A DNA stretch of 64,000 nucleotides, taken from NCBI GenBank assembly GCA_028768545.1, contig CP054838.1:2777001-2841000 (forward strand), read 5' to 3'. The DNA comes from Desulfobacter sp. Its GTDB lineage: Bacteria; Desulfobacterota; Desulfobacteria; Desulfobacterales; Desulfobacteraceae. This document shows, one piece after another, positions 44,430 through 54,075 of this stretch. The notes beneath the pieces are model-generated. The model did not search any database. It was not told the DNA's origin and was given only the letters and a program-made list of their open reading frames with translations. The position numbers and the translations under genes are program-made. Position 1 is the first letter of the stretch; every line of letters starts with the position of its first letter.

Positions 44430-44870
44430 TTAATTCAACACATTACGCAGTCGCAATACCGAACAATTGGCATGCTTGACTAATTTTCTGGCACAGGTAT
44501 CTGAAAAAGCCTCATTGATTTTGCGTCTGTGGTTGTGGTAGACCACGATGAGATCGGCCTCCCATTTGTCCGCCACTTTGAGAATTTCTTCATAGTGTTT
44601 TCCCACCAAAATTCTATGGGAGACCTTTGTTCCGCCGGTACAATTTTTTTCAACAAAATCGTTGAGCGCCTCCTTGAACTGCTGCCGGGCTTCATTTTTA
44701 ATTTTATCGGTTACAAAAGAGGCCACAATGGGCATGGAGAAATCAGGCATCACACTGACGATCCTGATCTCAGCCCCGCTCAGCGACGCAAGCTCCATGG
44801 CGTTTTGAAACACAGCCCGGGAGGTTTTAGGATAATCAATATCCACTGGAACAAGTATTTTGTTAAACAT
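44430..44870 (-). CDS. Universal stress protein (UspA family)
   Basis: 146 residues from the ATG at 44870, with AAGGAG nine bases upstream. Usp alpha/beta fold: KILVPVDIDYPKTSRAV at the N-terminus, the RIVSVMPDFSMP strand, a central VGKHYEEILKVADKWEADLIVVYHNHRR and the end VKHANCSVLRLR. The ATP-binding G-2x-G-9x-G(S/T) motif is not clear (YHNHRRKINEAFSDT in its place), so it may be a non-ATP-binding type. It stands directly after the DUF3394 remnant, and Usp genes often lie next to TRAP transporter genes, which fits. Confidence 0.88.
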   Translation of the reverse strand: MFNKILVPVDIDYPKTSRAVFQNAMELASLSGAEIRIVSVMPDFSMPIVASFVTDKIKNEARQQFKEALNDFVEKNCTGGTKVSHRILVGKHYEEILKVADKWEADLIVVYHNHRRKINEAFSDTCARKLVKHANCSVLRLRNVLN

Positions 44871-44901
44871 ATAGGATTTCTCCTTCATCTCTAAGTTTGA
44901 T

Positions 44902-45162
44902 TTAAACTTCTCCAAGCCGCTCTTTGCGCTTTTTTTGGAGCAGGTAGATCAGGGCCATCAAGGCCAGGGCCGGTATGAACATGATCTGCTTGGGCGGCCG
45001 GTCTGACGGCAGTTTCACCTGAAGAATCTCCTGGTCAAAATCAATGCCCATTTTTTCGGCATTGGACGAAAATACCACATTGTCCACCAGCACTTTGCCC
45101 GGTTTTGGTGGACCTTCAAGTATGAAGACGTTTATCCCAAAGCCTACAGTGATGGTCATGCG
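44902..45162 (-). pseudogene. TRAP-transporter permease C-terminal (DUF3394) fragment
   Basis: Only the last 85 or so codons remain: TVGFGINVFILEGPPKPGK, VFSSNAEKMGIDFDQEILQV, RPPKQIMFIPALALMALIYL. This is the DUF3394 tail found on fused TRAP permeases for organic acids. At about 45160 the sequence changes abruptly into an IS3-type orfB tail on the opposite strand, so the transporter body is lost. Confidence 0.75.
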
Positions 45163-45294
45163 CTTTATAGAGGGCTGGATGCTTATTTCAGATACTATAA
45201 TTGCGAACGAAAGCATTCTGCACTGGACAAGCAAACCCCGGCTGAGGTATTCATGAAAAGCTTTGTCAACAAGGAGGTTCATAAGGAATCATGA
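45163..45294 (+). pseudogene. IS3-family OrfB C-terminal remnant
   Basis: Plus-strand frame ending at TGA 45292-45294 reads AYFRYYNCERKHSALDKQTP then AEVFMKSF. This is the characteristic last part of an IS3-type rve transposase. It differs from the complete IS3 at 42249, so it marks an older insertion that probably truncated the TRAP gene. Confidence 0.75.
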
Positions 45295-46031
45295 TTGAAT
45301 ATGCCTCCGGCGGCCCTACGGGGTATTTATTCCGCGCTAAGGCGCGGGGATTTAACGCATTAAGAACAGAAAAATGGAAGAGAGGGCAGCATAAAACTGA
45401 CTGTATGCTGCCCCCATGTCTCCGTTACCAGTCATGGCGCTCAGGTTGCTTCCCAGCATTGCCTTATCCTCCAGGCTGGCGGCAGGAGGATACCATGGTG
45501 CTATAAAATTACAAGAGGATTATGGCACAAAAGTATTTAAACAGGCGGCTCTCAGGCCGCTTAAATCACGAACCATAGGAACGCATTTTCCACTTAAGAA
45601 ATCCAGTTCCGTGGTCTAAGTTTGGGGGCAGGCGCAGCCAGAGGTCGGAACGCTGTTCATTTTTTTTGGGTTACTCTTTTTTTTTGTTGGAATTTTAACA
45701 TTAAAAAAAAAAAAGAAACAAAGCTCTTATATATGTTGCCATTGTGAAAAACAATTCAATGGAGATCACGTTAAAATATCCATTTGCTCTTACTGTAATA
45801 GTAAACTGATTAAGTCTGAAATTAAAAAATCGGAATCAGATTAGAAAAAAAGGAGAGATTGATTTTCATAAAGACTCAATATTTTTAGCTTTCTTTTTCG
45901 TAGATTCCAGATTTTTAAGTTGTTCAATCCCGGAGGGGATGGACATGAAATTTTTCCACCTAACACAAAATCTTAATTCAAGAATTATGTCTTAAATAGG
46001 GAGCCTAATAAAAGGAGAACCGTTTTAAGAA
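45295..46031. other. 737-bp region with remnants and a GC hairpin
   Basis: At 45332-45347 CCGCGC-TAAG-GCGCGG forms a hairpin in a context (CCCTACGGGGTATTTATTCC before it, GGGGATTTAACGC after it) that resembles right ends of IS200/IS605 elements; this is only a likeness. A second hairpin-like GCGGCTCTCAGGCCGC lies near 45552. The zinc-ribbon fragment at 45620-45844 is listed separately. No complete gene is supported. Confidence 0.35.
45620..45844 (+). pseudogene. Membrane-anchored zinc-ribbon-like fragment
   Basis: An open frame without ATG, GTG or TTG start reads one hydrophobic helix (LFIFFGLLFFFVGILTL), a Lys run, and then a four- or five-cysteine ribbon: CCHCEKQFNGDHVKISICSY, where CHC is followed by CSYC. 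The stop is TAG at 45842. Either the start is non-standard (for example CTG at 45653) or the 5' end was lost. It resembles small membrane-anchored zinc-ribbon proteins but no family is assigned. Confidence 0.35.
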
Positions 46032-46998
46032 ATGAATTGGTCTGAAATTTTGAAAAACGCAGCAGGGTTCTGTTTCCTATCAGAGGGCGTTAAAAATTCT
46101 GTGTCAGTTGAATGAAAGCTGATATACTCAGCTAAATAAGGAGAACTGACATGACCGAAGAAAACACCGAATTTGATTTTCAAAAAGCCCTTAAAGGCAT
46201 CCAGGAAGGTAAACCCTTCACAGGTAAGGGCGGCGTCCTTACATCATTAATCAAAAATCTTGCTGAAGCTGCTCTTGAAGGAGAGTTGGAGTCCCATCTC
46301 GGGCAGGAAGTTTCTGCCAACCGCCGTAATGGAAAAAGCAAAAAGACCATTAAATCCCTGGATGGTAAATTTGAGCTGGAAACCCCGCGTGACAGGGCTG
46401 GAACCTTCTCTCCACAGATCGTCAAAAAACATCAGACAACGCTCAGCGATGAAATTGAAAGAAAGATAATAGCCCTTTACGGCCTGGGCATGAGTTATAA
46501 TGATATGGCTTCCCATTTACAGGAAATCTATGGACTTGAGATTTCAAATGCCACTCTGAGCACCATTACCGATAAAATCATCCATACTGTCAAAGAATGG
46601 CAGGCCAGGCCGTTGGAAAATGTGTACCCAATCATATGGCTTGATGCCATACATTATAAAGTACGAGAAAACGGAAAGGTCGGCAGCAAAGCCGTTTACA
46701 CAATTCTTGGGGTGAATATCGAGGGCCGCAAAGAGGTTCTTGGGCTGTACATATCCGAGAATGAGGGTGCGAACTTCTGGCTGCAGGTGTTAACAGACCT
46801 TTCAAACCGAGGGGTAAAAGATATCCTGATTGCCTGTGTTGATGGTCTAAAAGGTTTTCCCGAGGCCATTGAGACCATATTCCCGGACACAGAAGTTCAA
46901 CTCTGCGTAGTCCACCAGATCCGAAATTCATTGAAATACGTTGGTTCCAAAAATAAAAAGGAATTTATGGCAGATCTAAAACGTGTTTATAAAGCGGT

Positions 46999-48450
46999 GA
47001 GGGCGTTCAAAATTCTGTGTCAGTTGAATCAAAGCTGATATACTCAGCTAAATAAGGAGAACTGACATGACCGAAGACAACACCGAATTTGATTTTCAAA
47101 AAGCTCTTAAAGGTATTCAGGAAGGTAAACCCTTCACAGGTAAGGGCGGCGTCCTTACATCATTAATCAAAAATCTTGCTGAAGCTGCTCTTGAAGGAGA
47201 GTTGGAGTCCCATCTCGGACAGGAAATTTCTGCCAACCGCCGTAATGGAAAAAGTAGAAAGACCATTAAGTCCCTGGATGGTAAATTTGAGCTAAAAACC
47301 CCGCGTGATCGGAACGGAACCTTCTCTCCACAAATCGTTAAAAAACACCAAACAACGCTCAGCGATGAAATTGAAAGAAAGATAATAGCCCTTTACGGCC
47401 TGGGCATGAGCTATAATGACATGGCTGCCCATTTACAGGAAATCTATGGACTTGAGATTTCAAATGCCACCCTTAGCGCTATTACCGATAAAATTATTCA
47501 TACCGTTAAAGAATGGCAGGCCAGGCCGTTGGAAAATGTGTACCCAATCGTATGGCTTGATGCCATACATTATAAAGTACGAGAAAACGGAAAGGTCGGC
47601 AGCAAAGCCGTTTACACAATTCTTGGGGTGAATATCGAGGGCCGCAAAGAGGTTCTTGGGCTGTACATATCCGAGAATGAGGGTGCGAACTTCTGGCTGC
47701 AGGTGTTAACAGACCTTTCAAACCGAGGGGTAAAAGATATCCTGATTGCCTGTGTTGATGGTCTAAAAGGTTTTCCCGAGGCCATTGAGACCATATTCCC
47801 GGACACAGAAGTTCAACTCTGCGTAGTCCACCAGATCCGAAATTCATTGAAATACGTTGGTTCCAAAAATAAAAAAGGAATTTATGGCAGATCTAAAACG
47901 TGTTTATAAAGCGGTCAATAAGGATCTGGCCGAAGAAGAACTGGATATCTTGGAAAATAAATGGAATGACAAATACCCGATTGTGATAAAATCCTGGCGG
48001 AACAACTGGGAACGCCTCAGTCATTTCTTTAAATATCCAGAAGAGATTCGACGGATAATATACACCACAAATACCATTGAGGCTGTGCATCGACAGTTTC
48101 GAAAACTGACCAAAACAAAGGGATCATTCCCGAACCAGGACAGCCTGTTAAAGCTGCTTTACATGGGGATCCAGAACGCCAGTAAAAAATGGACAATGCC
48201 GATTCAAAATTGGTCACTGACAATTTCCCAGTTGGCAATTTTCTTTGAAGGCCGGCTGGATAAAGAGCTGGGAATTTGATAGGGATTTATTTACAGATGG
48301 AAAAGATGGTTCCAGGAACTCCACTCCAGCAAAAGTCAACTCCTCCGACGTGGCTGATTGAAGGCCCATTCTCGGACCTGGCTTTTACTTCCGCTGGCGC
48401 CGAGACAGATCCGGGAACCGAAACCGTGACACAGAATTCTGAACATTCCC
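46999..48450 (+). mobile_element. IS256-family element, copy B, nested in copy A
   Basis: 1452 bp with ends GAGGGCGTTCAAAATTCTG and, read inward from the right, GGGAATGTTCAGAATTCTG. The 8-bp duplication AAAGCGGT is perfect at 46991-46998 and 48451-48458. It is an almost identical element inserted in the same orientation into copy A. Confidence 0.94.
47067..48279 (+). pseudogene. IS256 transposase of copy B, frameshifted
   Basis: Mutator-type transposase that reads normally from 47067 to about 47870. One extra A in the A run after VGSKNKK (six against five in copy A) shifts the frame to a stop at 47909. The correct frame resumes and runs to 48279. Otherwise complete, with WLDAIHYKVRENG, ACVDGLKGFPEAIE and NTIEAVHRQFRK. 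Confidence 0.88.
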
Positions 48451-49288
48451 AAAGCGGTCAATAAGGATCTGGCCGAAGAAGAACTGGATATCTTGGAAAA
48501 TAAATGGAATGACAAATACCCGATTGTGATAAAATCCTGGCGGAACAACTGGGAACGCCTCAGTCATTTCTTTAAATATCCAGAAGAGATTCGACGGATA
48601 ATATACACCACAAATACCATTGAGGCTGTGCATCGACAGTTTCGAAAACTGACCAAAACAAAGGGATCATTCCCGAACCAGGACAGCCTGTTAAAGCTGC
48701 TTTACATGGGGATCCAGAACGCCAGTAAAAAATGGACAATGCCGATTCAAAATTGGTCACTGACAATTTCCCAGTTGGCAATTTTCTTTGAAGGCCGGCT
48801 GGATAAAGAGCTGGGAATTTGATAGGGATTTATTTACAGATGGAAAAGATGGTTCCAGGAACTCCACTCCAGCAAAAGTCAACTCCTCCGACGTGGCTGA
48901 TTGAAGGCCCATTCTCGGACCTGACTTTTACTTCCGCTGGCGCTGAGGCAGATCCGGGAACCGAAACCGTGACACAGAATTCTGAACATTCCCTCCTATC
49001 GGGCTTTATTCTTTTTATTTTGGTAAGCTGGGCGCACGGGGGAGGTTATCGAATGTCTCCATCTGATCCATATCTGAAAAACAAGATATCGCCTTTTGGA
49101 ATAAAATGCTGCATTGCTGCTGGGATATTAATTTTACTGGCAATTCTTTTTTTGTTGGGGTCTCAATTCTGATAGTTTTCTATCTCATTTTTCATCCTTC
49201 ATCCATGAAAGTGTATAATTCTGGATGGTATTGGCATACTTCAAACATTAAAACCCGATTCTTCTAACTGAAGAATAATTTAGCCGGC

Positions 49289-49480
49289 TCATGAAAATTC
49301 TTTGGGTGCGTTTGATGCACATTTCCCGATGCTGCTACCCATAAAACTGGATGCGCTCATATTCTTTACAATATCTTTACTTTTACATTTTGGACAAAAT
49401 ATTCCTTTTTCGTCTCCTGAAAAAACAACCCTCTCAAACTCTTTTTCACATTGCTTGCACGTATATTCAAAGATGGGCAT
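49289..49480 (-). CDS. FmdB-family zinc-ribbon protein
   Basis: 63 residues. MPIFEYTCKQCEKEFERVVF and CPKCKSKDIVK form the typical FmdB/CxxC_CXXC_SSSS zinc ribbon, followed by a Ser-rich tail (MSASSFMGSSIG). GGAGG lies five bases upstream of the ATG. The family is often called a regulatory protein, but its molecular role is not established. It stands alone between the interrupted membrane gene and the UDG-like gene. Confidence 0.88.
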   Translation of the reverse strand: MPIFEYTCKQCEKEFERVVFSGDEKGIFCPKCKSKDIVKNMSASSFMGSSIGKCASNAPKEFS

Positions 49481-49572
49481 AAGGCCTCCTCATAAATTTT
49501 ATGGTCATTGAAATGGAAAATATGTCTTTATTGCCGTTTATCAAGGAAGACTTTAAAGAACAGTCCCTTTAC

Positions 49573-50277
49573 CTAACTTTGGATGACCTGAAGAAACTGC
49601 TCCCTGAATAACTCGGCTCCCCCCATTGCCGGATGCCTTACCTTCACTGCAGATATGCCAATCATAGTTAAGATCGAGTCTGCTTTATTTCCCAAAGCAA
49701 TGATCTTATTAAAGTTAAAGGCTTGTAATAGGGCTTTTAAGACAGGTGCTCCTTCTTTTATCTCTGATCTGCCCGGTGTCCTGTTTGACAGCATTCCCTT
49801 TGAGCCTTTATACGGATGCCATGGGAAAGCATTCCATAAAACAAAATTTCTGGTATCCAGGTTTTCATCAATTAATTTTTGCCAAACGATAGTGGCCGTG
49901 GGTTCGTTGAATCCGTGTTTATGTTTTTTATTGTTGCTTGTTCTGTGAAGTTGTGAATGGCAGATATGATCCGGTAAAATGCCTTGATTTATTTTATGAC
50001 CCAAAACAATCCGCTCTGATGTCATTGGGATGCCGGTGAAATGACCGCCTTGATACCCCAAAGCCTCTGCTAAAAGAAGATATTTCGCATTCCTGCGTTC
50101 TTCCAGATACGCTTGTAAATTGTAGAGCCTTTTTTCGGAAGATGTCTTGTCAATGTCATTTATGGTATCAATCTCAAACCAGGGATTGAAAACCTGTTTT
50201 GTCTTCTTTTTTTTTAACAGCGTTATAAAGGCGTCCATTAGTTCCAATTCTCCACAATGATAATTCTTTTCAATCAT
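49573..50277 (-). CDS. Uracil-DNA-glycosylase-superfamily protein
   Basis: 234 residues. Segments expected of the superfamily: LLAEALGYQGGHFTGIPMTS for the first active-site loop, FVLWNAFPWHPYKGSKG in the middle, KIIALGNKADSIL and VRHPAMGGAELF in the position of the H-P-S/A leucine-loop motif. The N-terminal 45 residues are outside the fold. It is probably a base-excision-repair or mismatch glycosylase; the exact subfamily cannot be set from motifs, and the catalytic Asp/Asn of classical UDG is not obvious. Confidence 0.75.
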   Translation of the reverse strand: MIEKNYHCGELELMDAFITLLKKKKTKQVFNPWFEIDTINDIDKTSSEKRLYNLQAYLEERRNAKYLLLAEALGYQGGHFTGIPMTSERIVLGHKINQGILPDHICHSQLHRTSNNKKHKHGFNEPTATIVWQKLIDENLDTRNFVLWNAFPWHPYKGSKGMLSNRTPGRSEIKEGAPVLKALLQAFNFNKIIALGNKADSILTMIGISAVKVRHPAMGGAELFREQFLQVIQS

Positions 50278-50611
50278 CTCCCATTCAATATAATCCTTTA
50301 AGGCACATAGTAAGCCGGCTCAAAGGTTATAAAATAGAAGCATTTCGTTGAACAATTATAATAATTGGTAATTTATACCACCTGGGTTTGCAAATGTCAC
50401 CTGGCATGGATTCTGAGATATGAGGTTTTTCCAGTTGCAGATATATAAAGGAAAAAATTGCTATTTATATCACAAGGATTTACTCGAATAAGCTGTCCTG
50501 TTCTAATTTTTTTTCATGAATGAATTGTTAAGACATTCATGAAAGAAGGATTAAAACAGATGGGCCTGCCGTATTTCTTGGTTAAATTATTAAGGCACTG
50601 CCATAAAAAAT
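50278..50611. other. 334-bp intergenic region with inverted repeat
   Basis: AT-rich gap between the UDG-like gene and the IS4 element. It holds a perfect inverted repeat with 10-base arms TTCATGAATG (50513-50522) and CATTCATGAA (50534-50543), 11-base loop. No T run follows it in either direction, so it looks more like an operator than a terminator. No gene supported. Confidence 0.4.
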
Positions 50612-51922
50612 CAGTGATGTCCGGTTAGGTTTTTGCTTGCTCAATAATTTTTTGATCTTTGACAATATTGTCCCTGTTTGAACTATGAGAGCCCTGCTCC
50701 TCGCAGCCAAACAGGTCATTTAGAATGGCGGTTCGCAGCTGCCGAACTCTTTTGATCGTGACCTTTTCATTAAACTGTTTTTGGCAATGGATTGCCAGTA
50801 ACAGGTAAGTGATAAGGCCGCCAAGAATCTGAACCATAAGGCCGTATTCACTGCGGGCAATGAGATGATATACCTTCAGATGTTCTTTCCACCATTTGAA
50901 AAAATCCTCAATGGTCCACCGGAGTTTATAAATTGTTGCTATTTGTTCCGCTGTTAAATCATGCCTGTCAGTTGCCACATAGTATTTGACGCCAGCAATT
51001 TTATAGCCAACAACCCGAACAGGCCTTTTCGTCTGGTTTTGATTCGGAGTACCAAGTTTAACCAGTGCATCATAAAAAATGTAGCTGTCGGAAGGGGTCT
51101 CGTGGTTATCAATAATTGTTCTTGTTGTCCTGGTTTTTATACGGCAGACAAAATGTTTGCCTTGCTCCTGAAGCAGGTCAAATTCTTTATGGGATTGATA
51201 TCCACGATCCATAACACCTGTTTGCCCCTTGGAAAGTATTTTGGGAACAAAAGTGCGTTCAGCGCCGTTGCCTTCAGTCAAAAAGATTTTGTTTGGGATT
51301 CCGTGATTAATGTCAAATCCGCAATGTACTTTGGCTTTTTTACTTCCTTTTCTGTAGTTCGCCCAGTGCATTGAAAGGACTGCATTTATGAGACTACCGT
51401 CAATGGAAACCAACTCTCCTAACTCGGCGTGTTCACCCGGATGACACTCAAGAGCCTGTTTATAAAGATCCTCAAAGATAAATTGCAGTTGTTCGAGTCC
51501 CCTGTGATTGATGGCTTCACAGAAACTACTACGGCTGATACCACCGTCTGGCGCAATATTTTCTTTAGCAAAAACATTCTCCTTGAGATCCTGAATTAAA
51601 TGTCGGGCAGACTTGTGCTCCTGAAGATGGAAATAAACCAAAGCATTTATCTGGTCTTCGAATGTCATTTTTAAAGGGCGGTCTCCTCGAGATTGTAATT
51701 CCGGTGCTTTTGAAAGTGACTTTATCAGAGGGCACCTGAAATTGTCAAAGTTCAGGGACCGTAGTTGTTTTTTAGGGACTGAGATGTGCGTCATTTGAGC
51801 TCCTTGAGTTAAATTTTCAAGGCGTACAAAAATTTTTACGCACATTTGTCAACACAAAACAGACTGTTTTTTCAATGATTTTAGATGCTTTTTATATGCA
51901 ACAACCTAACCGGACACTACTG
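50612..51922 (-). mobile_element. IS4-family insertion sequence, complete copy
   Basis: 1311 bp. Inverted repeats read inward are CAGTGATGTCCGGTTAGGTT (left) and CAGTAGTGTCCGGTTAGGTT (right). It has an intact transposase and shares near identity with 1-1010. Flanks show no convincing direct repeat. The right end cuts an HDOD-domain gene. Confidence 0.93.
50625..51794 (-). CDS. IS4-family transposase
   Basis: 389 residues from the ATG at 51794, selected because AAGGAG lies six bases upstream. DDE fold with Asp in LVSIDGSLINA, Asp in GVMDRGYQSHKE, and the IS4 Y-R-E-K signature in YKLRWTIEDFFKWWKEHL. An N-terminal DUF4372-like segment (RSLNFDNFRCPLIKSLSKA) is present. Intact frame, probably active. 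Confidence 0.92.
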   Translation of the reverse strand: MTHISVPKKQLRSLNFDNFRCPLIKSLSKAPELQSRGDRPLKMTFEDQINALVYFHLQEHKSARHLIQDLKENVFAKENIAPDGGISRSSFCEAINHRGLEQLQFIFEDLYKQALECHPGEHAELGELVSIDGSLINAVLSMHWANYRKGSKKAKVHCGFDINHGIPNKIFLTEGNGAERTFVPKILSKGQTGVMDRGYQSHKEFDLLQEQGKHFVCRIKTRTTRTIIDNHETPSDSYIFYDALVKLGTPNQNQTKRPVRVVGYKIAGVKYYVATDRHDLTAEQIATIYKLRWTIEDFFKWWKEHLKVYHLIARSEYGLMVQILGGLITYLLLAIHCQKQFNEKVTIKRVRQLRTAILNDLFGCEEQGSHSSNRDNIVKDQKIIEQAKT

Positions 51923-52334
51923 ATTTTCAGTATATTTCAAAAAGGAATATACCCAGGTCAGACAATTTGCCATGGAAAATAAAAAGCCCCTGTACTTCAG
52001 TGAAAATGCGGTTTTAAAGCTCGACCATGCCGTGCTGTCGGCTTTGCTGATGAAACGATGGAATTTTCCAAATTCCATCATCATCCCATGCCGATTCCAC
52101 CACAACCCGGAATCCTCTCCTGCCCAACTCAGACACCAGGCCCTGATCATCAACCTTGCCGATTATTTGACCCAGAAAGCCGGGGTCGGCCATTCAGGAA
52201 ATCCCGTGCCGGTCACCATTAAAAATGCGCCCAAAAAAATCGGTGTAAACGAATCGGTTCTACGGCTGATCATAGATCAACTCAAGCGCAAAGAAACAGA
52301 AATAAAAGAATTTTTTAAAATCACCACCTCATGA
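51923..52334 (+). pseudogene. HDOD-domain protein, C-terminal remnant
   Basis: The frame emerges from the IS4 end and reads YFKKEYTQVRQFAMENKKP, then LKLDHAVLSALLMKRWNFP, RFHHNPESSP and HQALIINLADYLTQ. This is the C-terminal half of an HDOD (HD-related output) domain of signalling proteins. An internal ATG at 51972 would give 120 residues. The N-terminal half is not on the other side of the IS, so it was lost by rearrangement. Confidence 0.75.
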
Positions 52335-52349
52335 AGAACCTGTTTTAAT

Positions 52350-52501
52350 CTAAATATCCTTTATTTTCCGTTCTCCTATACACCCCCTTGCGGCATTGTC
52401 AAAATCATCCAGGCTTGCCTCAAGAGCCTGTGAGACCATGGTTGCGGTTTCAATTTTTGTATCCCCCTGAATGTCAACCGCAGTCAACACATCCATAATG
52501 G
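52350..52501 (-). pseudogene. C-terminal fragment of an unidentified gene, cut by IS6
   Basis: On the minus strand the frame leaving the IS6 element reads IMDVLTAVDIQGDTKIETAT and continues to a TAG at 52350. No family recognised. The rest lies beyond an IS-induced break. Confidence 0.5.
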
Positions 52502-53338
52502 GGTTCTGTTGCAAAAAATTATTAATGTCTGATACAAGTCCGTTTTGGCACTAATTTATTTGCAGAGAGATAGTATGAAAAATGAAAACCCTTTCAAGTG
52601 GCGTCATTATGAAAAAGAAATCATCCTGTTGAATGTTCGCTGGTATCTGAGATATCAACTGAGTTGCAGGAATCTGGAAGAGATGATGCAAGAACGGGGC
52701 TTGTCTGTGGATCACAGTACCATTTACCGATGGGTTCAGCGCTATGCTCCTGAAATGGAAAAGCGAAGCAGGAAGTATCTGCGGCAATCAAATGATTCTT
52801 ACCGTATTGATGAAACATATATCAAGGTGCGGGGGAAAATGAAGTATCTTTACCGAGCGGTCGATTCCCGTGGAAATACCATCGATTTTCTTCTTCGCAG
52901 CAGACGTAATATGGAATCTGCCAAACGATTTTTTAAAAAGATGCTGCGAGCTTCCAATAGCTCCAGACCTCGGGTTCTGAGTGTTGACGGAAATCCTGCA
53001 TATCCTCCGGCAGTAAAGGCTTTGAAAGAAAAAAAGCTTCTGAATAAGGACTGTATCCTAAGACAGAATAAATATCTGAACAATATTATTGAGCAAGACC
53101 ACCGGTTTATCAAAAAGCTTGTCAGAGCTGGTATGGGGTTCAAGACATTTCATTCTGCCTGGCGGACGCTAAAAGGCTATGAAATTATGAACATGATCAG
53201 AAAAGGACAAGTTAAAAATATCAGGAAGGGAGAAATTTTAAAGCAGAAAGAATTCGTCGAAAATCTGTTTTCTTATGCTGCGTAAATTTTACGCCTGAAC
53301 GATCTCTTTGTCCTGGAAATATTTTTTGCAACAGAACC
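52502..53338 (+). mobile_element. IS6-family insertion sequence, complete copy 3
   Basis: 837 bp, same repeats as copy 1, transposase on the plus strand. Flanks CATAATGG and AATTAAAA do not match. Together with the inverted copy 4 at 54956 it bounds a 1.6-kb block with a NUDIX and an HlyIII gene. Confidence 0.93.
52572..53285 (+). CDS. IS6-family transposase
   Basis: 237 residues, identical to the copy at 11428-12141 except Cys for Tyr in the LSCRNLEEMM segment. DDE residues and HTH are intact, so probably functional. Start ATG 52572 behind GAGAGAT. Confidence 0.92.
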   Translation, partial: SMKNENPFKWRHYEKEIILLNVRWYLRYQLSCRNLEEMMQERGLSVDHSTIYRWVQRYAPEMEKRSRKYLRQSNDSYRIDETYIKVRGKMKYLYRAVDSRGNTIDFLLRSRRNMESAKRFFKKMLRASNSSRPRVLSVDGNPAYPPAVKALKEKKLLNKDCILRQNKYLNNIIEQDHRFIKKLVRAGMGFKTFHSAWRTLKGYEIMNMIRKGQVKNIRKGEILKQKEFVENLFSYAA

Positions 53339-53380
53339 AATTAAAAAATAGATAAAATTTGAAAACATATCACCGCCCTT

Positions 53381-53935
53381 TTATAAGACCGTTCCGAAAT
53401 CGGCGAATTGTTCCAGCACAATCCAGGATTTCACATCAAAAAGAAGGTCCGGCGACGATAGCAGCTGCCTTGACTCCTTTGGGGACAGCAGAACCGTCTC
53501 TATTTCCTCTGAACTTTCATTAAAATCACTGCACGGGACACCCTCGCATTCCACATACATCAGACAGATGCTTTCATCGGTCATCCCGGATGAAGAAAAA
53601 ATAGGAGGGCTCAGCTTGAGCACCCGGGTCAGGCTCAGCCCGGTTTCCTCGTAAAGCTCTCTTTTACCGGCGCTTTCAACAGTCTCTCCCGGGTCAACCA
53701 GCCCTGCGGGAAAACCAAACTGGATCCCCTGCAAAGGGATTCGAAACTCTTTGATGACCACCAATTTTCCAAGGGTCTTATGATAGGGCACCACCACTAC
53801 GGCATCGGGGCGAATTTTATTTCCCCTTGAGGCATAGATCCAGGTCTTGTCGGATTGATTCTTGTCCTGGTACCGGACCGACACCAGATTCAGATGTTTC
53901 TGGTCGGTTATTTTCGTGGTGTTACAGATCTTCAC
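53381..53935 (-). CDS. NUDIX hydrolase (ADP-ribose pyrophosphatase-like)
   Basis: 184 residues. The NUDIX box GX5EX7REUXEEXGU is complete in the segment from GLVDPGETVESAGK through RELYEETGL. The upstream AVVVVPYHKT and VIKEFRIPLQG segments and the downstream GMTDESICLMYVE are typical of ADP-sugar pyrophosphatases (NudF type). Likely hydrolyses ADP-ribose or a related nucleotide sugar. It lies between inverted IS6 copies and starts 38 bases away from the IS-proximal side of the block only at its 3' end, so the gene is complete. Confidence 0.88.
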   Translation of the reverse strand: MKICNTTKITDQKHLNLVSVRYQDKNQSDKTWIYASRGNKIRPDAVVVVPYHKTLGKLVVIKEFRIPLQGIQFGFPAGLVDPGETVESAGKRELYEETGLSLTRVLKLSPPIFSSSGMTDESICLMYVECEGVPCSDFNESSEEIETVLLSPKESRQLLSSPDLLFDVKSWIVLEQFADFGTVL

Positions 53936-54075
53936 AGCCTTCTCCTTTTGGTCTCTTTAGGAAAAATAAGCATCAAAGGGATGAACGGCCACCCCAAAGC
54001 CAAGAGTTTTACAAAGATGGAATCAAATAACAAGAAATTTGAAGGCCGGGATGAATATTTAGGCCCGAAAAAAAT

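Larger units (their letters stand above)
46151..48822 (+). pseudogene. IS256 transposase of copy A, split by copy B
   Basis: The frame from 46151 to 46998 and its continuation 48459-48822 would give a complete mutator-type transposase of about 403 residues without frameshift. The interruption falls at RVYKAV, two thirds along, after the DGLKGFPEAI segment. It differs from copies B and C at scattered positions (for example TPRDRAGTF against TPRDRNGTF), so it is a slightly diverged relative. Confidence 0.88.
46083..48993 (+). mobile_element. IS256-family element, copy A, split by copy B
   Basis: Parts 46083-46998 and 48459-48993 together make 1451 bp, close to copies B and C. The 8-bp target duplication is TCCTATCA (46075-46082) and TCCTATCG (48994-49001), one mismatch. 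Copy B sits inside its transposase gene. Confidence 0.92.
46032..49172 (+). pseudogene. Small two-helix membrane protein gene interrupted by nested IS256 elements
   Basis: Codons before the insertion (46032-46082) read MNWSEILKNAAGFCFLS. Codons after it (49002-49172) read GFILFILVSWAHGGGY and onward to LLGSQF. Removing the IS and one 8-bp duplication restores a single 73-residue frame with two hydrophobic helices. AAGGAG lies 14 bases before the ATG. No family recognised. The second part also contains an ATG at 49053 behind GGAGG, which could start a 39-residue peptide with the last helix. Confidence 0.7.

Noticed and set aside
46065-46074. GGGTTCTGTT next to IS256 copy A looks like the first bases of an IS6 end
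   Set aside because: Only nine bases match and they are codons of the restored 73-residue gene, so the match is by chance.
50600-51935. Target-site duplication around the complete IS4 copy
   Set aside because: Left AAAAAAT and right ATTTTCAG share no direct repeat of useful length.
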